Made by a program: the position numbers and the translations under genes. Below are positions 1 to 6,243 of a DNA stretch of 38,789 bases, piece by piece. This stretch comes from an uncultured Bacteroidia bacterium (GTDB taxonomy: Bacteria > Bacteroidota > Bacteroidia > Bacteroidales > UBA932): the NCBI GenBank assembly GCA_902790635.1, contig CADASN010000017.1, forward strand, positions 1 through 38,789, written 5' to 3'. Under the pieces are notes generated by a model that did not search any database, was not told where the DNA came from, and saw nothing but the letters and a program-made list of their open reading frames with translations. Positions within the stretch are counted from its first letter, which is position 1; each line of letters opens with the position of its first letter.

Positions 1-100
1 ATAGACTATCTTCGCGATATCATCGTAAACCGATATCAGGACTTCTTTGTCCAAACTACTTATTGTTCAACATCGGTAAACTTATATCAGGACTAGACAG

Positions 101-154
101 TACTCATTTTAACCACCCGTGTTTCCGCAGTGTATTAAAAATCAATGATTTAAA
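101..154 (-). repeat. dispersed AAACACGGGT repeat, copy A (half element)
   Basis: Read on the minus strand this copy has TAAATCATTGATT, then AAACACGGGTGG, then TGAGTA, in the same order as the copy at 25.2 kb. It lacks the second hairpin arm (ACCCGTGTTT following TGAGTA), so it looks truncated. Confidence 0.65.
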
Positions 155-225
155 CCACCACACTCAATTCCCTCTCAGAACCGATAATAGAGCCGTGGCA
201 GGGTAATGCGTTGGTTCTCAGCAAT

Positions 226-270
226 AACTGAAAACACGGGTATCTATTTCAGGTACCCGTGTTTTCAGTT
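226..270. repeat. AAACACGGGT hairpin repeat, copy B
   Basis: A perfect 17-bp inverted repeat (arms 226-242 and 254-270; core AAAACACGGGTA / TACCCGTGTTTT) encloses an 11-nt loop. It shares its core with copies at 101-154, 361-417 and 25241-25304. Confidence 0.8.
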
Positions 271-360
271 CTGCTTGATAGTGAGTCTTATGGCATATCA
301 CGTTTTTGTACCAAGAGCAGTTGTGGGCTGGTCGCAGACAGAACTGTGTTGGGTCAAACC

Positions 361-417
361 GTTGATTATTAATCTATTACAAAAACACGGGCTGCTTTTG
401 GGGAGGGGCGTGTTTTT
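361..417 (+). repeat. AAACACGGGT hairpin repeat, copy C
   Basis: GTTGATTATTAATC precedes AAAAACACGGGCTGC, matching the layout of the 25.2-kb copy. A 9-bp inverted repeat (AAAAACACG 381-389 / CGTGTTTTT 409-417) closes a T- and G-rich loop. Confidence 0.65.
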
Positions 418-511
418 CGTTTTCGTTCTGTATCAAGGCGTTCCTATGTCATGTGAAGTGGGTGCTGTGCATGTATGCAGAGCATCGCGGTGTATTCCGG
501 CGGGAGAGTGG

Positions 512-593
512 AGGAGACGTCCCGATTTTTAGGACGTCTCCTGCAATAACCGCGTTTTTTGGGGGAGACGTCCCTGTTTTTGGGACATCTCCC
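512..593. repeat. two tandem GGAGACGTCC hairpins
   Basis: The first hairpin has 11-bp perfect arms (512-522, 532-542) around a loop containing TTTTT. The second has 12-bp arms with one mismatch (563-574, 582-593) around TGTTTTT. They are two versions of one unit about 51 bp apart. Confidence 0.75.
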
Positions 594-751
594 GTACTCA
601 GGCCTGGACCTTGGAGCGAGGCGAAACGCGAAAGAGAAGGGGAAAGGGGTAGGGAAAGAGGCACCCGGCGAAACGAAGTGGAGCCGGCATGCCCCTGGGG
701 GCAGCCGCGGAGCGGCGGGGGATAAGGGGATGGAATCCCGAACGAGACGCG

Positions 752-776
752 AAAAGCGCCTGCGATAGCAGACGCT
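752..776 (-). terminator. intrinsic terminator of tRNA-Ser
   Basis: On the minus strand just past the tRNA, AGCGTCTGC-TATC-GCAGGCGCT forms a 9-bp stem with one G.U pair, followed by TTTT. Placement 7 nt beyond the tRNA 3' end fits Rho-independent termination. Confidence 0.7.
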
Positions 777-782
777 TTGATG

Positions 783-867
783 CGGTGAGTGAGGGATTCG
801 AACCCCCGGTACGTTGCCGTACACCTGTTTTCGAGGCAGGCTCCTTCAACCACTCGGACAACTCACC
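783..867 (-). tRNA. tRNA-Ser (anticodon CGA)
   Basis: The minus strand folds as a class II tRNA of 85 nt. The acceptor stem GGTGAGT pairs with ACTCACC, the discriminator is G as expected for serine, the T-loop is GTTCGAATC-like, and there is a long variable arm. The anticodon loop CTCGAAA places CGA at 34-36, reading UCG. The closing anticodon-stem pair C31-A39 is a mismatch. CCA is not encoded. Confidence 0.92.
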
Positions 868-881
868 AGTGAACCGGACCA

Positions 882-914
882 CAAAGGTATAAAAAAAACT
901 CATACTTCTTGCAA
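882..914 (-). promoter_or_regulatory. Bacteroidetes promoter of tRNA-Ser
   Basis: Read on the minus strand, TACCTTTG (889 to 882) is a perfect TAnnTTTG -7 element. A TTG lies 22 nt upstream (914-912), slightly longer than the usual 19-21. Transcription would start about 10 nt before the mature tRNA. Confidence 0.6.
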
Positions 915-1055
915 TTAGGAGGATGGCTTTTTTTGGATAGTTGACAAAACGGCCTTCCAGGGCTGTCAAATAAACATTTTGCAGCGACGGGCATGATTTT
1001 TGCATCTTACATGATGGATACGTCCGAATGCACAATACACTTAAGCATTATAAGT

Positions 1056-1673
1056 ATGAAGAAAATCATTACCCTTCTGTCCGCAGCGCTTCTGCTGCTT
1101 GCAGGTACCTCCGCTTTCGCGCAGCCTGCCATTAATGCCGGTTATCTCAATTCCATTGACCTGGTCAAGTCCGGCAATTCCACGAATACCAGTCCGATGA
1201 GCGGCTTCTATGCCGGTGTCAGCTTCACGGTTCCCGTGGTCTCAGGCCTCAACTTTACCCCGGGTATTTACTACGGTTATGCTGCCAAGAGCAACTCGAC
1301 CGACCTGATCATCACGACGGTGTCCGGCAAGCGGGAGGATCATTTCATCAACATCCCCCTGCACTTCAGCTATGGCCTTGAGTTCAACCCTGACTTCGTG
1401 TTCTTCGCCTATGCCGGCCCGAGCGCCTCGATCGGTGTCGCCTCCAAGATCACCGGCGCCCTCGGCGGGAACAAGGGATCTTATGACCGCTACCAGGAGA
1501 ATTCCAACCTCAACCGCTTCGACATCATGCTTGGCGGTGGCGTCGGCGTGGAGATCATGGAGAAGTTCCGCATCAACGTCGGCTACGACTTCGGTATGCT
1601 GAGCCGCTACAAGAACAACGATACCGCTTATCGCCGCAACCAGCTCACCGCCGGTGTGGCCTTCCTCTTCTAG
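1056..1673 (+). CDS. outer-membrane beta-barrel protein (PorT/OmpW-like size)
   Basis: A 205-aa protein with a clear signal peptide (MKKIITLLSAALLLLAGTSA, cleavage after Ala-Phe-Ala near residue 23). The mature part alternates hydrophobic and polar residues with many Gly and aromatic residues and ends in ...TAGVAFLF; a terminal Phe is the usual mark of an outer-membrane barrel recognised by the BAM machinery. The size suits an 8-10 strand barrel of the Bacteroidetes beta-barrel domain type. The start was chosen because the signal peptide begins there; an in-frame ATG at 993 would add 21 unrelated residues. The cargo or function is unknown. It appears monocistronic, bounded by a hairpin at 1698-1729. 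Confidence 0.8.
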   Translation: MKKIITLLSAALLLLAGTSAFAQPAINAGYLNSIDLVKSGNSTNTSPMSGFYAGVSFTVPVVSGLNFTPGIYYGYAAKSNSTDLIITTVSGKREDHFINIPLHFSYGLEFNPDFVFFAYAGPSASIGVASKITGALGGNKGSYDRYQENSNLNRFDIMLGGGVGVEIMEKFRINVGYDFGMLSRYKNNDTAYRRNQLTAGVAFLF

Positions 1674-1697
1674 AAGCTTCAGAATCTGACACATTGC

Positions 1698-1729
1698 ATT
1701 TGCGCCGGCATTTTTATGTCGGCGCAAAT
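1698..1729. terminator. 13-bp hairpin between barrel gene and GH9 gene
   Basis: Arms 1698-1710 (ATTTGCGCCGGCA) and 1717-1729 pair over 13 bp with one G.U, loop TTTTTA. It starts 24 nt after the barrel gene's stop and ends 4 nt before the -7 element of the next gene, so it overlaps the expected -33 region. It may be a terminator without a strong U-tract, an operator, or both. Confidence 0.5.
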
Positions 1730-1732
1730 TGT

Positions 1733-1740
1733 TATATTTG
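1733..1740 (+). promoter_or_regulatory. -7 element of GH9 gene
   Basis: TATATTTG is a perfect TAnnTTTG. The expected -33 position falls inside the 1698-1729 hairpin and shows only a T-run rather than TTG. Predicted leader is about 17-20 nt. Confidence 0.5.
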
Positions 1741-1762
1741 TATCAACTGCAAATCCGTTAGT

Positions 1763-4300
1763 ATGAGACGTATCGCTTCGCTTTGGCGCTGCCTGCCGGT
1801 CCTGGCAGGACTGTTTCTCCTTGCCTGCCCGGGCCATGCCCAGGATTTCCGCCTGAACGCGTCCGGCTATTTCCAGCGGGACGGCGTGGACGTGATGGCA
1901 TTCAACGATTTCTATCCCGAGGGGCACCAGGGCGGCATCTCCATCCTGATGCACGGCCGGCGCGTCGCGAGCAACGGCGACATCCGCTTCGAGCCCACCC
2001 CGGGGCAGTGGCAGCCCGTGCCGAAGCAGCTGGACCGCAGGATTGTGGGCGAACGCATCGAGACGGTGCTCTGCTACCCCGACTCCAGCCGTCATCTCAC
2101 GGGTTTCAATCCGATGATCTACCCGGACGTCCAGCTGACCTACACGGTCACGCTGGAGCCGTCCGGAAAAGGTTTCCTGGTGACGGTGGACCTCGACCGA
2201 CCGGTGCCGGAAGCGCTGGCGGACCGGGCGGGATTCAACCTCGAATTCTTCCCCGGGGACCTCTTCGGCAAGCCCTGGATCATGGATGAGCGGCAGGGCA
2301 TCTTCCCGCCGCAGCCGAACTCCCCGCTGCTCACGCAGGAGAGCTATGTGTATCAGAGCGTGGGCGATTTCCGCCCCGCGCGGGCGCCGGAGGCCGACGT
2401 GCAGCACCTCATCGGCGAGGGCTACAGCCCTTTCACGGCGGATGCCGTGATCGCCGAACCGTATGCCGCAGGCAAATGCTTCACCCTGCGGCCGGACGAT
2501 CCGTTCACGCGGCTGACCATCCGGATCGTGGCCGGTTCCGAGCTGAAGCTCTACGACGGCCGGATGAACCACAACAACGGTTGGTTCGTGCTCCGCTCTG
2601 ACATCCCCGCGGGCGTGACGAAGCGGGCCGTCCAATGGTACATCGAGCCCAACGTCGTGCCGGGCTGGACCAGCCGGCCGGTCGTGCAGACCTCGCAGGT
2701 GGGCTATCTGCCCGGGCAGAAGAAGGTGGCCATCATCGAGACCGACCGGCGGGACGCCCCGCTGGCGGAGGCTTCGCTGCTGCGCATCGGGACGGACGGG
2801 CCGGAGCTGGTCCGCACGTTCCCGGCGGTGCGCTGGGCGGGTGAATTCCTGCGCTACGCGTATCTGAAGGTCGATTTCTCCGAGCTGCGCGAGGAGGGGC
2901 TCTACCAGGTCCGCTACGGCGACAGCGAGTCGCCGATTTTCCGGATCGCCGCCGATGTGTACGACCGCGGCGTCTGGCAGCCCGTGATCGAATACTTCCT
3001 GCCGGTGCAGATGTGCCACATGAAGGTGATGGAGAAATACCGCGTCTGGCACGACGCCTGCCACCTCGACGATGCGCGCATGGCCCCGCCGGGCAATCAT
3101 ATCGACGGCTACGTCCAGCCGGCGGAAAACGGCACGCGCTTCCGTGCTCTCGATCCCGTGCCCGGGGTCAATGCCGGCGGCTGGCATGATGCCGGTGACG
3201 ACGACGTCCGCCACACCACGGGCAATGAATGCTACATCCTCACGATGGCCTGGGAGGCCTTCCGCCCGGAGATCGACGCCACGGCGATCGACCAGGTCCG
3301 CCGCCACGTGGAAATCCACGAGCCAGACGGCCGCAACGACATCCTCCAGCAGATCGAGCACGGGATGCTGCATACGGTGGGCGCGTATCTCGCCCTCGGA
3401 CGCTTCGCAAAGGGTATTATTACCAATAATTTACGTCAGTACACCCTGCTTGGCGACACCTCCACGATGTCCGACGGTGTGCTCGGCAACGACGACGACC
3501 GCTGGATCTTCCCGGACACGGGTGACGGGGTCGGCGCCGCCGTGAACCTCGCGGCCTCCGCCCGGGCGCTGCGGGGCTTCAACGATACGCTGGCGACCCA
3601 CTGCGTGGACATCGCGCGGACGACTTTTGCCCGGGCGGAGGCCGCAGGCGGGCGTCCGATGAGCCGGATGCAGCTGGCGGTCGAGCTGTACCTGACTACC
3701 GGTGAGGCGCAGTATTTTGATTTCATCCTGAGCCATTGGGACAGCGTGGTGGCCTCTGCAGGCGGCTGTGCCTGGTACATGGCGCGGGTGGAGAAGCAGA
3801 TGGAAGGTCAGAAGAAATACAGGAAGCAGTGCGCGGCCTTCCGCGAGGCGCTGCTGCAGTACCGAGCCGTGCTGGACCGGCAGAGCGCCGAGACACCCTA
3901 CGGCGTACCCTACCGGCCGAGCATCTGGGGCGCCGGCTGGGACATCCAGTCCTTCGGGTACCGGCATTATTTCCTGGCCAAGGCCTACCCGGACATCTTC
4001 TCCCCGGATCAGGTGATGGATGCCCTGCACTTCATCCTGGGCCGGCATCCGGGCTCCAACCAGGCTTCCTTCGTCGGCGGAGTGGGCGCCACGTCCGCGA
4101 CGGTCGGCTATGGCCTGAACCGCGCTGACTGGTCCTACATCCCCGGCGGCACGGTCTCCGGCACGGCGCTGATCCGCCCGGACTACCCGGAACTGCTCAC
4201 CTTCCCGTACCTGTGGCAGCAGGTGGAATATGTCCTGGGCGGCGGCTCGTCGCACTACATGTTCCTGGTGCTGGCTGCGAAGGATTTGATGGGGGAGTAA
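1763..4300 (+). CDS. secreted glycoside hydrolase family 9-type enzyme with CelD_N Ig-like domain
   Basis: An 845-aa protein with a signal peptide (residues 1-27, ...LLACPGHA|Q). The N-terminal 300 residues are a beta-rich region I cannot name. At about 312-405 the line TSQVGYLPGQKKVAII is the hallmark start of the CelD_N Ig-like domain that precedes GH9 catalytic modules. The catalytic region has NAGGWHDAGDDD (470-481), matching the GH9 GGWxDAGD motif whose Asp pair (D476, D479) serves as general base. Near the C-terminus, WQQVEYVLGGGSSHYMF places E822 where GH9 enzymes carry the acid Glu. The family cleaves beta-glucans such as cellulose or mixed-linkage glucan by inversion; the exact substrate here is not readable. 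The alternative upstream ATG at 1694 would put the signal peptide internally. No SusC/D partner is nearby. Confidence 0.8.
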   Translation: MRRIASLWRCLPVLAGLFLLACPGHAQDFRLNASGYFQRDGVDVMAFNDFYPEGHQGGISILMHGRRVASNGDIRFEPTPGQWQPVPKQLDRRIVGERIETVLCYPDSSRHLTGFNPMIYPDVQLTYTVTLEPSGKGFLVTVDLDRPVPEALADRAGFNLEFFPGDLFGKPWIMDERQGIFPPQPNSPLLTQESYVYQSVGDFRPARAPEADVQHLIGEGYSPFTADAVIAEPYAAGKCFTLRPDDPFTRLTIRIVAGSELKLYDGRMNHNNGWFVLRSDIPAGVTKRAVQWYIEPNVVPGWTSRPVVQTSQVGYLPGQKKVAIIETDRRDAPLAEASLLRIGTDGPELVRTFPAVRWAGEFLRYAYLKVDFSELREEGLYQVRYGDSESPIFRIAADVYDRGVWQPVIEYFLPVQMCHMKVMEKYRVWHDACHLDDARMAPPGNHIDGYVQPAENGTRFRALDPVPGVNAGGWHDAGDDDVRHTTGNECYILTMAWEAFRPEIDATAIDQVRRHVEIHEPDGRNDILQQIEHGMLHTVGAYLALGRFAKGIITNNLRQYTLLGDTSTMSDGVLGNDDDRWIFPDTGDGVGAAVNLAASARALRGFNDTLATHCVDIARTTFARAEAAGGRPMSRMQLAVELYLTTGEAQYFDFILSHWDSVVASAGGCAWYMARVEKQMEGQKKYRKQCAAFREALLQYRAVLDRQSAETPYGVPYRPSIWGAGWDIQSFGYRHYFLAKAYPDIFSPDQVMDALHFILGRHPGSNQASFVGGVGATSATVGYGLNRADWSYIPGGTVSGTALIRPDYPELLTFPYLWQQVEYVLGGGSSHYMFLVLAAKDLMGE

Positions 4301-4350
4301 TGTGCTCCCGTTCGCGGATTGCCGTCAGTCAATATTTTATGCGCCAACTA

Positions 4351-4381
4351 TTGCGCGTTTGACAAAAAACACCTACTTTTG
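4351..4381 (+). promoter_or_regulatory. promoter of tRNA-Val
   Basis: TTG (4351-4353), 20 nt, then TACTTTTG (4374-4381), a perfect TAnnTTTG. A second TTG at 4359 is too close to serve. The mature tRNA begins 17 nt later. Confidence 0.7.
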
Positions 4382-4397
4382 CAGTCCCATCCAAGAC

Positions 4398-4472
4398 AGG
4401 GGCGTAGCTCAGTTGGTTCAGAGCGCTTGAGTCACATTCAAGAGGTCATCGGTTCGACCCCGATCGTCCCTA
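4398..4472 (+). tRNA. tRNA-Val (anticodon CAC)
   Basis: All arms pair: acceptor AGGGGCG with CGTCCCT (one G.U), D stem GCTC/GAGC, anticodon stem CTTGA/TCAAG, T stem ATCGG/CCGAT with T-loop TTCGACC. The loop GTCACAT gives anticodon CAC at 4433-4435, reading GUG. A G at position 32 opposite T38 is unusual. The discriminator is A and the genomic bases after it are CCC, so CCA is added post-transcriptionally. Confidence 0.85.
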
Positions 4473-4478
4473 CCCGAA

Positions 4479-4506
4479 GCCGTCAGCGAATCGCTGGCGG
4501 CTTTTT
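4479..4506 (+). terminator. intrinsic terminator of tRNA-Val
   Basis: GCCGTCAGCGA (4479-4489) pairs with TCGCTGGCGGC (4491-4501) with one G.U, followed directly by TTTTT. It sits 6 nt after the tRNA. Confidence 0.85.
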
Positions 4507-4582
4507 GGTTTGTGTCCGGGAGCGGTGGACTGATTGGGGTTGCGCGGGGCTGTTCGCGGCCAGCTTTCTTTCCTTTCCCCCC

Positions 4583-4620
4583 TCGCCAGGGGCAGGGAAG
4601 GGTCGTTTTGCCCCTGGCGA
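4583..4620. repeat. 12-bp inverted repeat with T-ended loop
   Basis: TCGCCAGGGGCA (4583-4594) and TGCCCCTGGCGA (4609-4620) are exact inverse complements around a 14-nt loop ending in TTT. It lies in a gene-free stretch and has no U-tract after it. Confidence 0.7.
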
Positions 4621-4674
4621 CTACTTTTGGGGCCTGCCCGGGGCGAATCAGGTGGTTGGCGCCCCTGGCAGCGG

Positions 4675-4693
4675 TGTCCCCGTCATGGGGACA
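4675..4693. repeat. small palindrome TGTCCCC-GTCAT-GGGGACA
   Basis: A 7-bp perfect inverted repeat with a 5-nt loop. It is one of several unrelated-sequence hairpins in 4.5-5.4 kb. Confidence 0.55.
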
Positions 4694-4784
4694 TTGACAA
4701 GAGCCCGGAAGCCATGTTGCAGGGCGTGGCTTCTTTGTGGTGACTTGGGTGTCGAAGCGGGGCGTATTTTCTTTGACTCCGCTC

Positions 4785-4814
4785 TTGCGATTCAAGAAAT
4801 AGTCGTTACTTTTG
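4785..4814 (+). promoter_or_regulatory. orphan Bacteroidetes promoter
   Basis: TTG (4785-4787), 19 nt, TACTTTTG (4807-4814). Both elements and the spacing match the consensus used by neighbouring genes, but no ordinary protein-coding gene follows. Predicted start is near 4818. Confidence 0.65.
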
Positions 4815-4817
4815 CAA

Positions 4818-4907
4818 TTGAATTATTGTAGCCAACTATTGGCTGTTTATTATGAGCAAAACTATGAAGAGCGCCATTCCTGCGAAGGCGTGGCGTTCTT
4901 TTTTCTT
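4818..4907 (+). ncRNA. candidate small RNA or leader transcript
   Basis: From the promoter at 4785-4814 to an intrinsic terminator is about 90 nt. The terminator has a 10-bp stem (4867-4876 AAGAGCGCCA with 4891-4900 TGGCGTTCTT, one G.U) and a T-rich tail to 4907. Before it is a 6-bp hairpin AGCCAA-CTA-TTGGCT (4830-4844). A 19-codon frame starting at ATG 4852 runs through the terminator and may encode a peptide or be chance. No known RNA family is recognised. Confidence 0.45.
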
Positions 4908-4937
4908 ATAGGCGGGCGATGTACTCTTCACAAAATA

Positions 4938-5078
4938 ATGCTCATAATAGACAAGATCTTCGTTGGCATAATTGTACAAGGTGCAAGTGTCAGACGCGTT
5001 CGTGTTCGCGCCTTTCAGCGTGTTCGCAACGGTAAACCAGAACAAGTGAGAGCTCACTGGCGCTATGTAAAGCGTTAG
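4938..5078 (+). CDS. possible small basic protein (46 aa)
   Basis: ATG 4938 opens a 46-codon frame with a short hydrophobic start (MLIIDKIFVGIIVQG) and an Arg/Lys-rich second half (RVRAFQRVRNGKPEQVRAHW...KR). Small proteins with VRAHxRxxK-like tails occur in Bacteroidetes, but I cannot name a family. It lies downstream of the orphan promoter at 4785-4814 and is followed 68 nt later by a strong terminator, so a read-through transcript could carry it. It may equally be chance coding. Confidence 0.3.
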   Translation: MLIIDKIFVGIIVQGASVRRVRVRAFQRVRNGKPEQVRAHWRYVKR

Positions 5079-5146
5079 CTGGGCCTGTCCGGTTCTATAG
5101 AACTGGTGCTGTCCGTTCATCCGTTTGAAGGAACTCCAGCTCCGGG

Positions 5147-5175
5147 TTCAGCAGGGTTCGCCCTGCTGAATTTTT
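5147..5175 (+). terminator. strong intrinsic terminator
   Basis: TTCAGCAGGG-TTCG-CCCTGCTGAA is a perfect 10-bp stem with a UUCG tetraloop, followed by TTTTT. It shows that something is transcribed rightward in 4.8-5.1 kb even though no certain gene is visible. Confidence 0.8.
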
Positions 5176-5275
5176 ATTCCTAACGCCAACGAAGACAAAA
5201 TTTACTGGGAGGGTTTTGGGAGTGGCGAAGAAAAAAGAAGGCTGGAAGAGCGGAGAGACAGAAACTCTGGATGGG

Positions 5276-5387
5276 TGGACCTGGTCCAATAAAAGCAGGT
5301 GGACTTGGTCCACCGAATGTGCGGCACAATGCCTAGAGGGCCAGTGCCCTGGACCAGGTCCGGCACCGGAAAGCGGACCTGGTCCGC
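5276..5387. repeat. nested GGACC-N-GGTCC palindromes (four units)
   Basis: Palindromic units lie at 5276-5288, 5299-5313, 5351-5361 and 5373-5387. They also pair with each other: units 1 and 2 form one imperfect large inverted repeat, and units 3 and 4 form a 12-bp perfect one (GGACCAGGTCCG / CGGACCTGGTCC). The last unit abuts the Rpn gene remnant. Confidence 0.7.
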
Positions 5388-5397
5388 TACTGGGGGT

Positions 5398-5703
5398 AAG
5401 GAGAAGCCCGAGTTGTGGGACGACCCTTATTTCGATGAGTTTATGGAAGAATCAACGTTTGCCAGCATGACCTTCGAGGAGCAGGAGCAGTATATCGCCT
5501 CCATGAAACAGAAATGGGATTACAAGAATTCCCTGGATTTTGCCGAGCAGAAAGGGTTAGAGAAAGGGAGAGCAGAAGGACGAGCATAAGGACGCGAGGA
5601 GGAGCGTATAAAAAACGCTAAACAATTTAAAGGTTTTGGCGTTGCTGTTGAGATTATTGCTCAGGCGACTGGCTTAACCGAAGATCAGGTCCGGGCGCTG
5701 TGA
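5398..5703 (+). pseudogene. C-terminal remnant of Rpn/PD-(D/E)XK nuclease-type transposase
   Basis: The frame reads KEKPELWDDPYFDEFME..., then MTFEEQEQYIASMKQKWDYKNSLDFAEQKGLEKGRAEGRA. This is the characteristic tail of the Bacteroidetes Rpn family (PDDEXK_2, recombination-promoting nuclease). An in-frame TAA at 5587-5589 breaks it. Translation of the same frame continues with GREEERIKNAKQFKGFGVAVEIIAQATGLTEDQVRAL and stops at 5701-5703, exactly the usual end of these proteins. The whole nuclease core is missing and the 5' side is replaced by the GGACC palindromes. It is a decayed gene. Confidence 0.75.
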
Positions 5704-5839
5704 CCGAACAACTCTGCGGGGCGTTGTGACCGGGCATGTCAGCGGCGAGCTTCCGTGCTGTGCGATGAAAATATGGAGCGGTGGGCTTCGGGCCCACCGC
5801 TTCTGGTAAGAATGAAATCATTTGCATGTGCGAAACGGC
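5704..5839. other. intergenic stretch with one hairpin
   Basis: Between the Rpn remnant (+) and the HTH gene (-). It contains only the 5777-5801 stem-loop. Confidence 0.6.
5777..5801 (-). terminator. putative terminator of the pilus operon
   Basis: AGCGGTGGGC (5777-5786) and GCCCACCGCT (5792-5801) form a perfect 10-bp stem with a 5-nt loop. Read on the minus strand it lies 39 nt after the HTH gene's stop and is followed by CCATATTTTC, a weak U-tract. It is the first terminator-like structure after the nine-gene pilus run. Confidence 0.5.
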
Positions 5840-6223
5840 TCAGCGGGGCTCCAGGAAGAGCTGCCGGAGGAAGGCGAGGCGCTTCCGCAGGAGGGAATGG
5901 CGGACGGGCTGCGGCTCCTCCGGAGCCATAGGGGCAGCCTCCGCGGTGCTGGCAGCGGGGCGCGTGACCGCTTGCGCCGGCACTTTGCTGCCGTGCTGGT
6001 AGGGCCGCAGGCTCTCCAGCCCCCCTGCCTCGTAGCGGCGGATCCATTCGCTGACCGTCCGCGGCTGCACCCCGGTCTGCTTCGCGATCCACGCGGGATC
6101 CCTGCCCTGCAGGAAATAGTTCACCGCCGCCTTGCGGGTCTCCCACAGGATTTTCTTGTGACGCTCAACCTGCTCGAGGTGCTGGAGGAAAGGTTGTTCG
6201 GCTATATTATTATGTGTTTTCAT
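5840..6223 (-). CDS. small helix-turn-helix protein, transposase-like HTH, last in the pilus operon
   Basis: 127 aa. Residues 28-74 (RKAAVNYFLQGRDPAWIAKQ..VQPRTVSEWIRRYEAGG) form a homeodomain-like helix-turn-helix of the kind at the N-terminus of IS630-type transposases, with helices near 43-50 and 54-64. The rest is an Ala/Pro-rich linker and a basic C-terminal helix. There is no DDE catalytic region, so it is either a transposase N-terminal fragment or a domesticated DNA-binding protein. The start lies 20 nt after the stop of the LRR lipoprotein gene, in the same direction and with no terminator between, so it is probably co-transcribed with the pilus genes. A regulatory role is inference only. 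Confidence 0.6.
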   Translation of the reverse strand: MKTHNNIAEQPFLQHLEQVERHKKILWETRKAAVNYFLQGRDPAWIAKQTGVQPRTVSEWIRRYEAGGLESLRPYQHGSKVPAQAVTRPAASTAEAAPMAPEEPQPVRHSLLRKRLAFLRQLFLEPR

Positions 6224-6243
6224 AGAAACTAGGAATCAGCGAA

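Larger units (their letters stand above)
1..751. other. gene-free, repeat-rich intergenic region
   Basis: No convincing gene is present. Short open frames here run through hairpin repeats and have no signal peptide, promoter or familiar motif. The stretch holds an imperfect direct repeat (CATCGTAAACCGATATCAGGAC-like at 21-42 and 71-93), three copies of an AAACACGGG repeat, and two GGAGACGTCC hairpins, listed separately. 600-750 is purine-rich filler with a short TGCCCCTGGGGGCA palindrome near 690. Confidence 0.7.

Noticed and set aside
206-532. 108-aa frame at the left edge
   Set aside because: It spans three hairpin repeats and has no plausible protein features.
4343-4841. Eleven-base match CCAACTATTG-like at 4343 and 4831
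   Set aside because: Too short and not placed alike relative to the two promoters; probably chance.
4836-5120. 94-aa minus-strand open frame
   Set aside because: No recognised motif or promoter; it runs across a small-RNA terminator and is antisense to a clear promoter.
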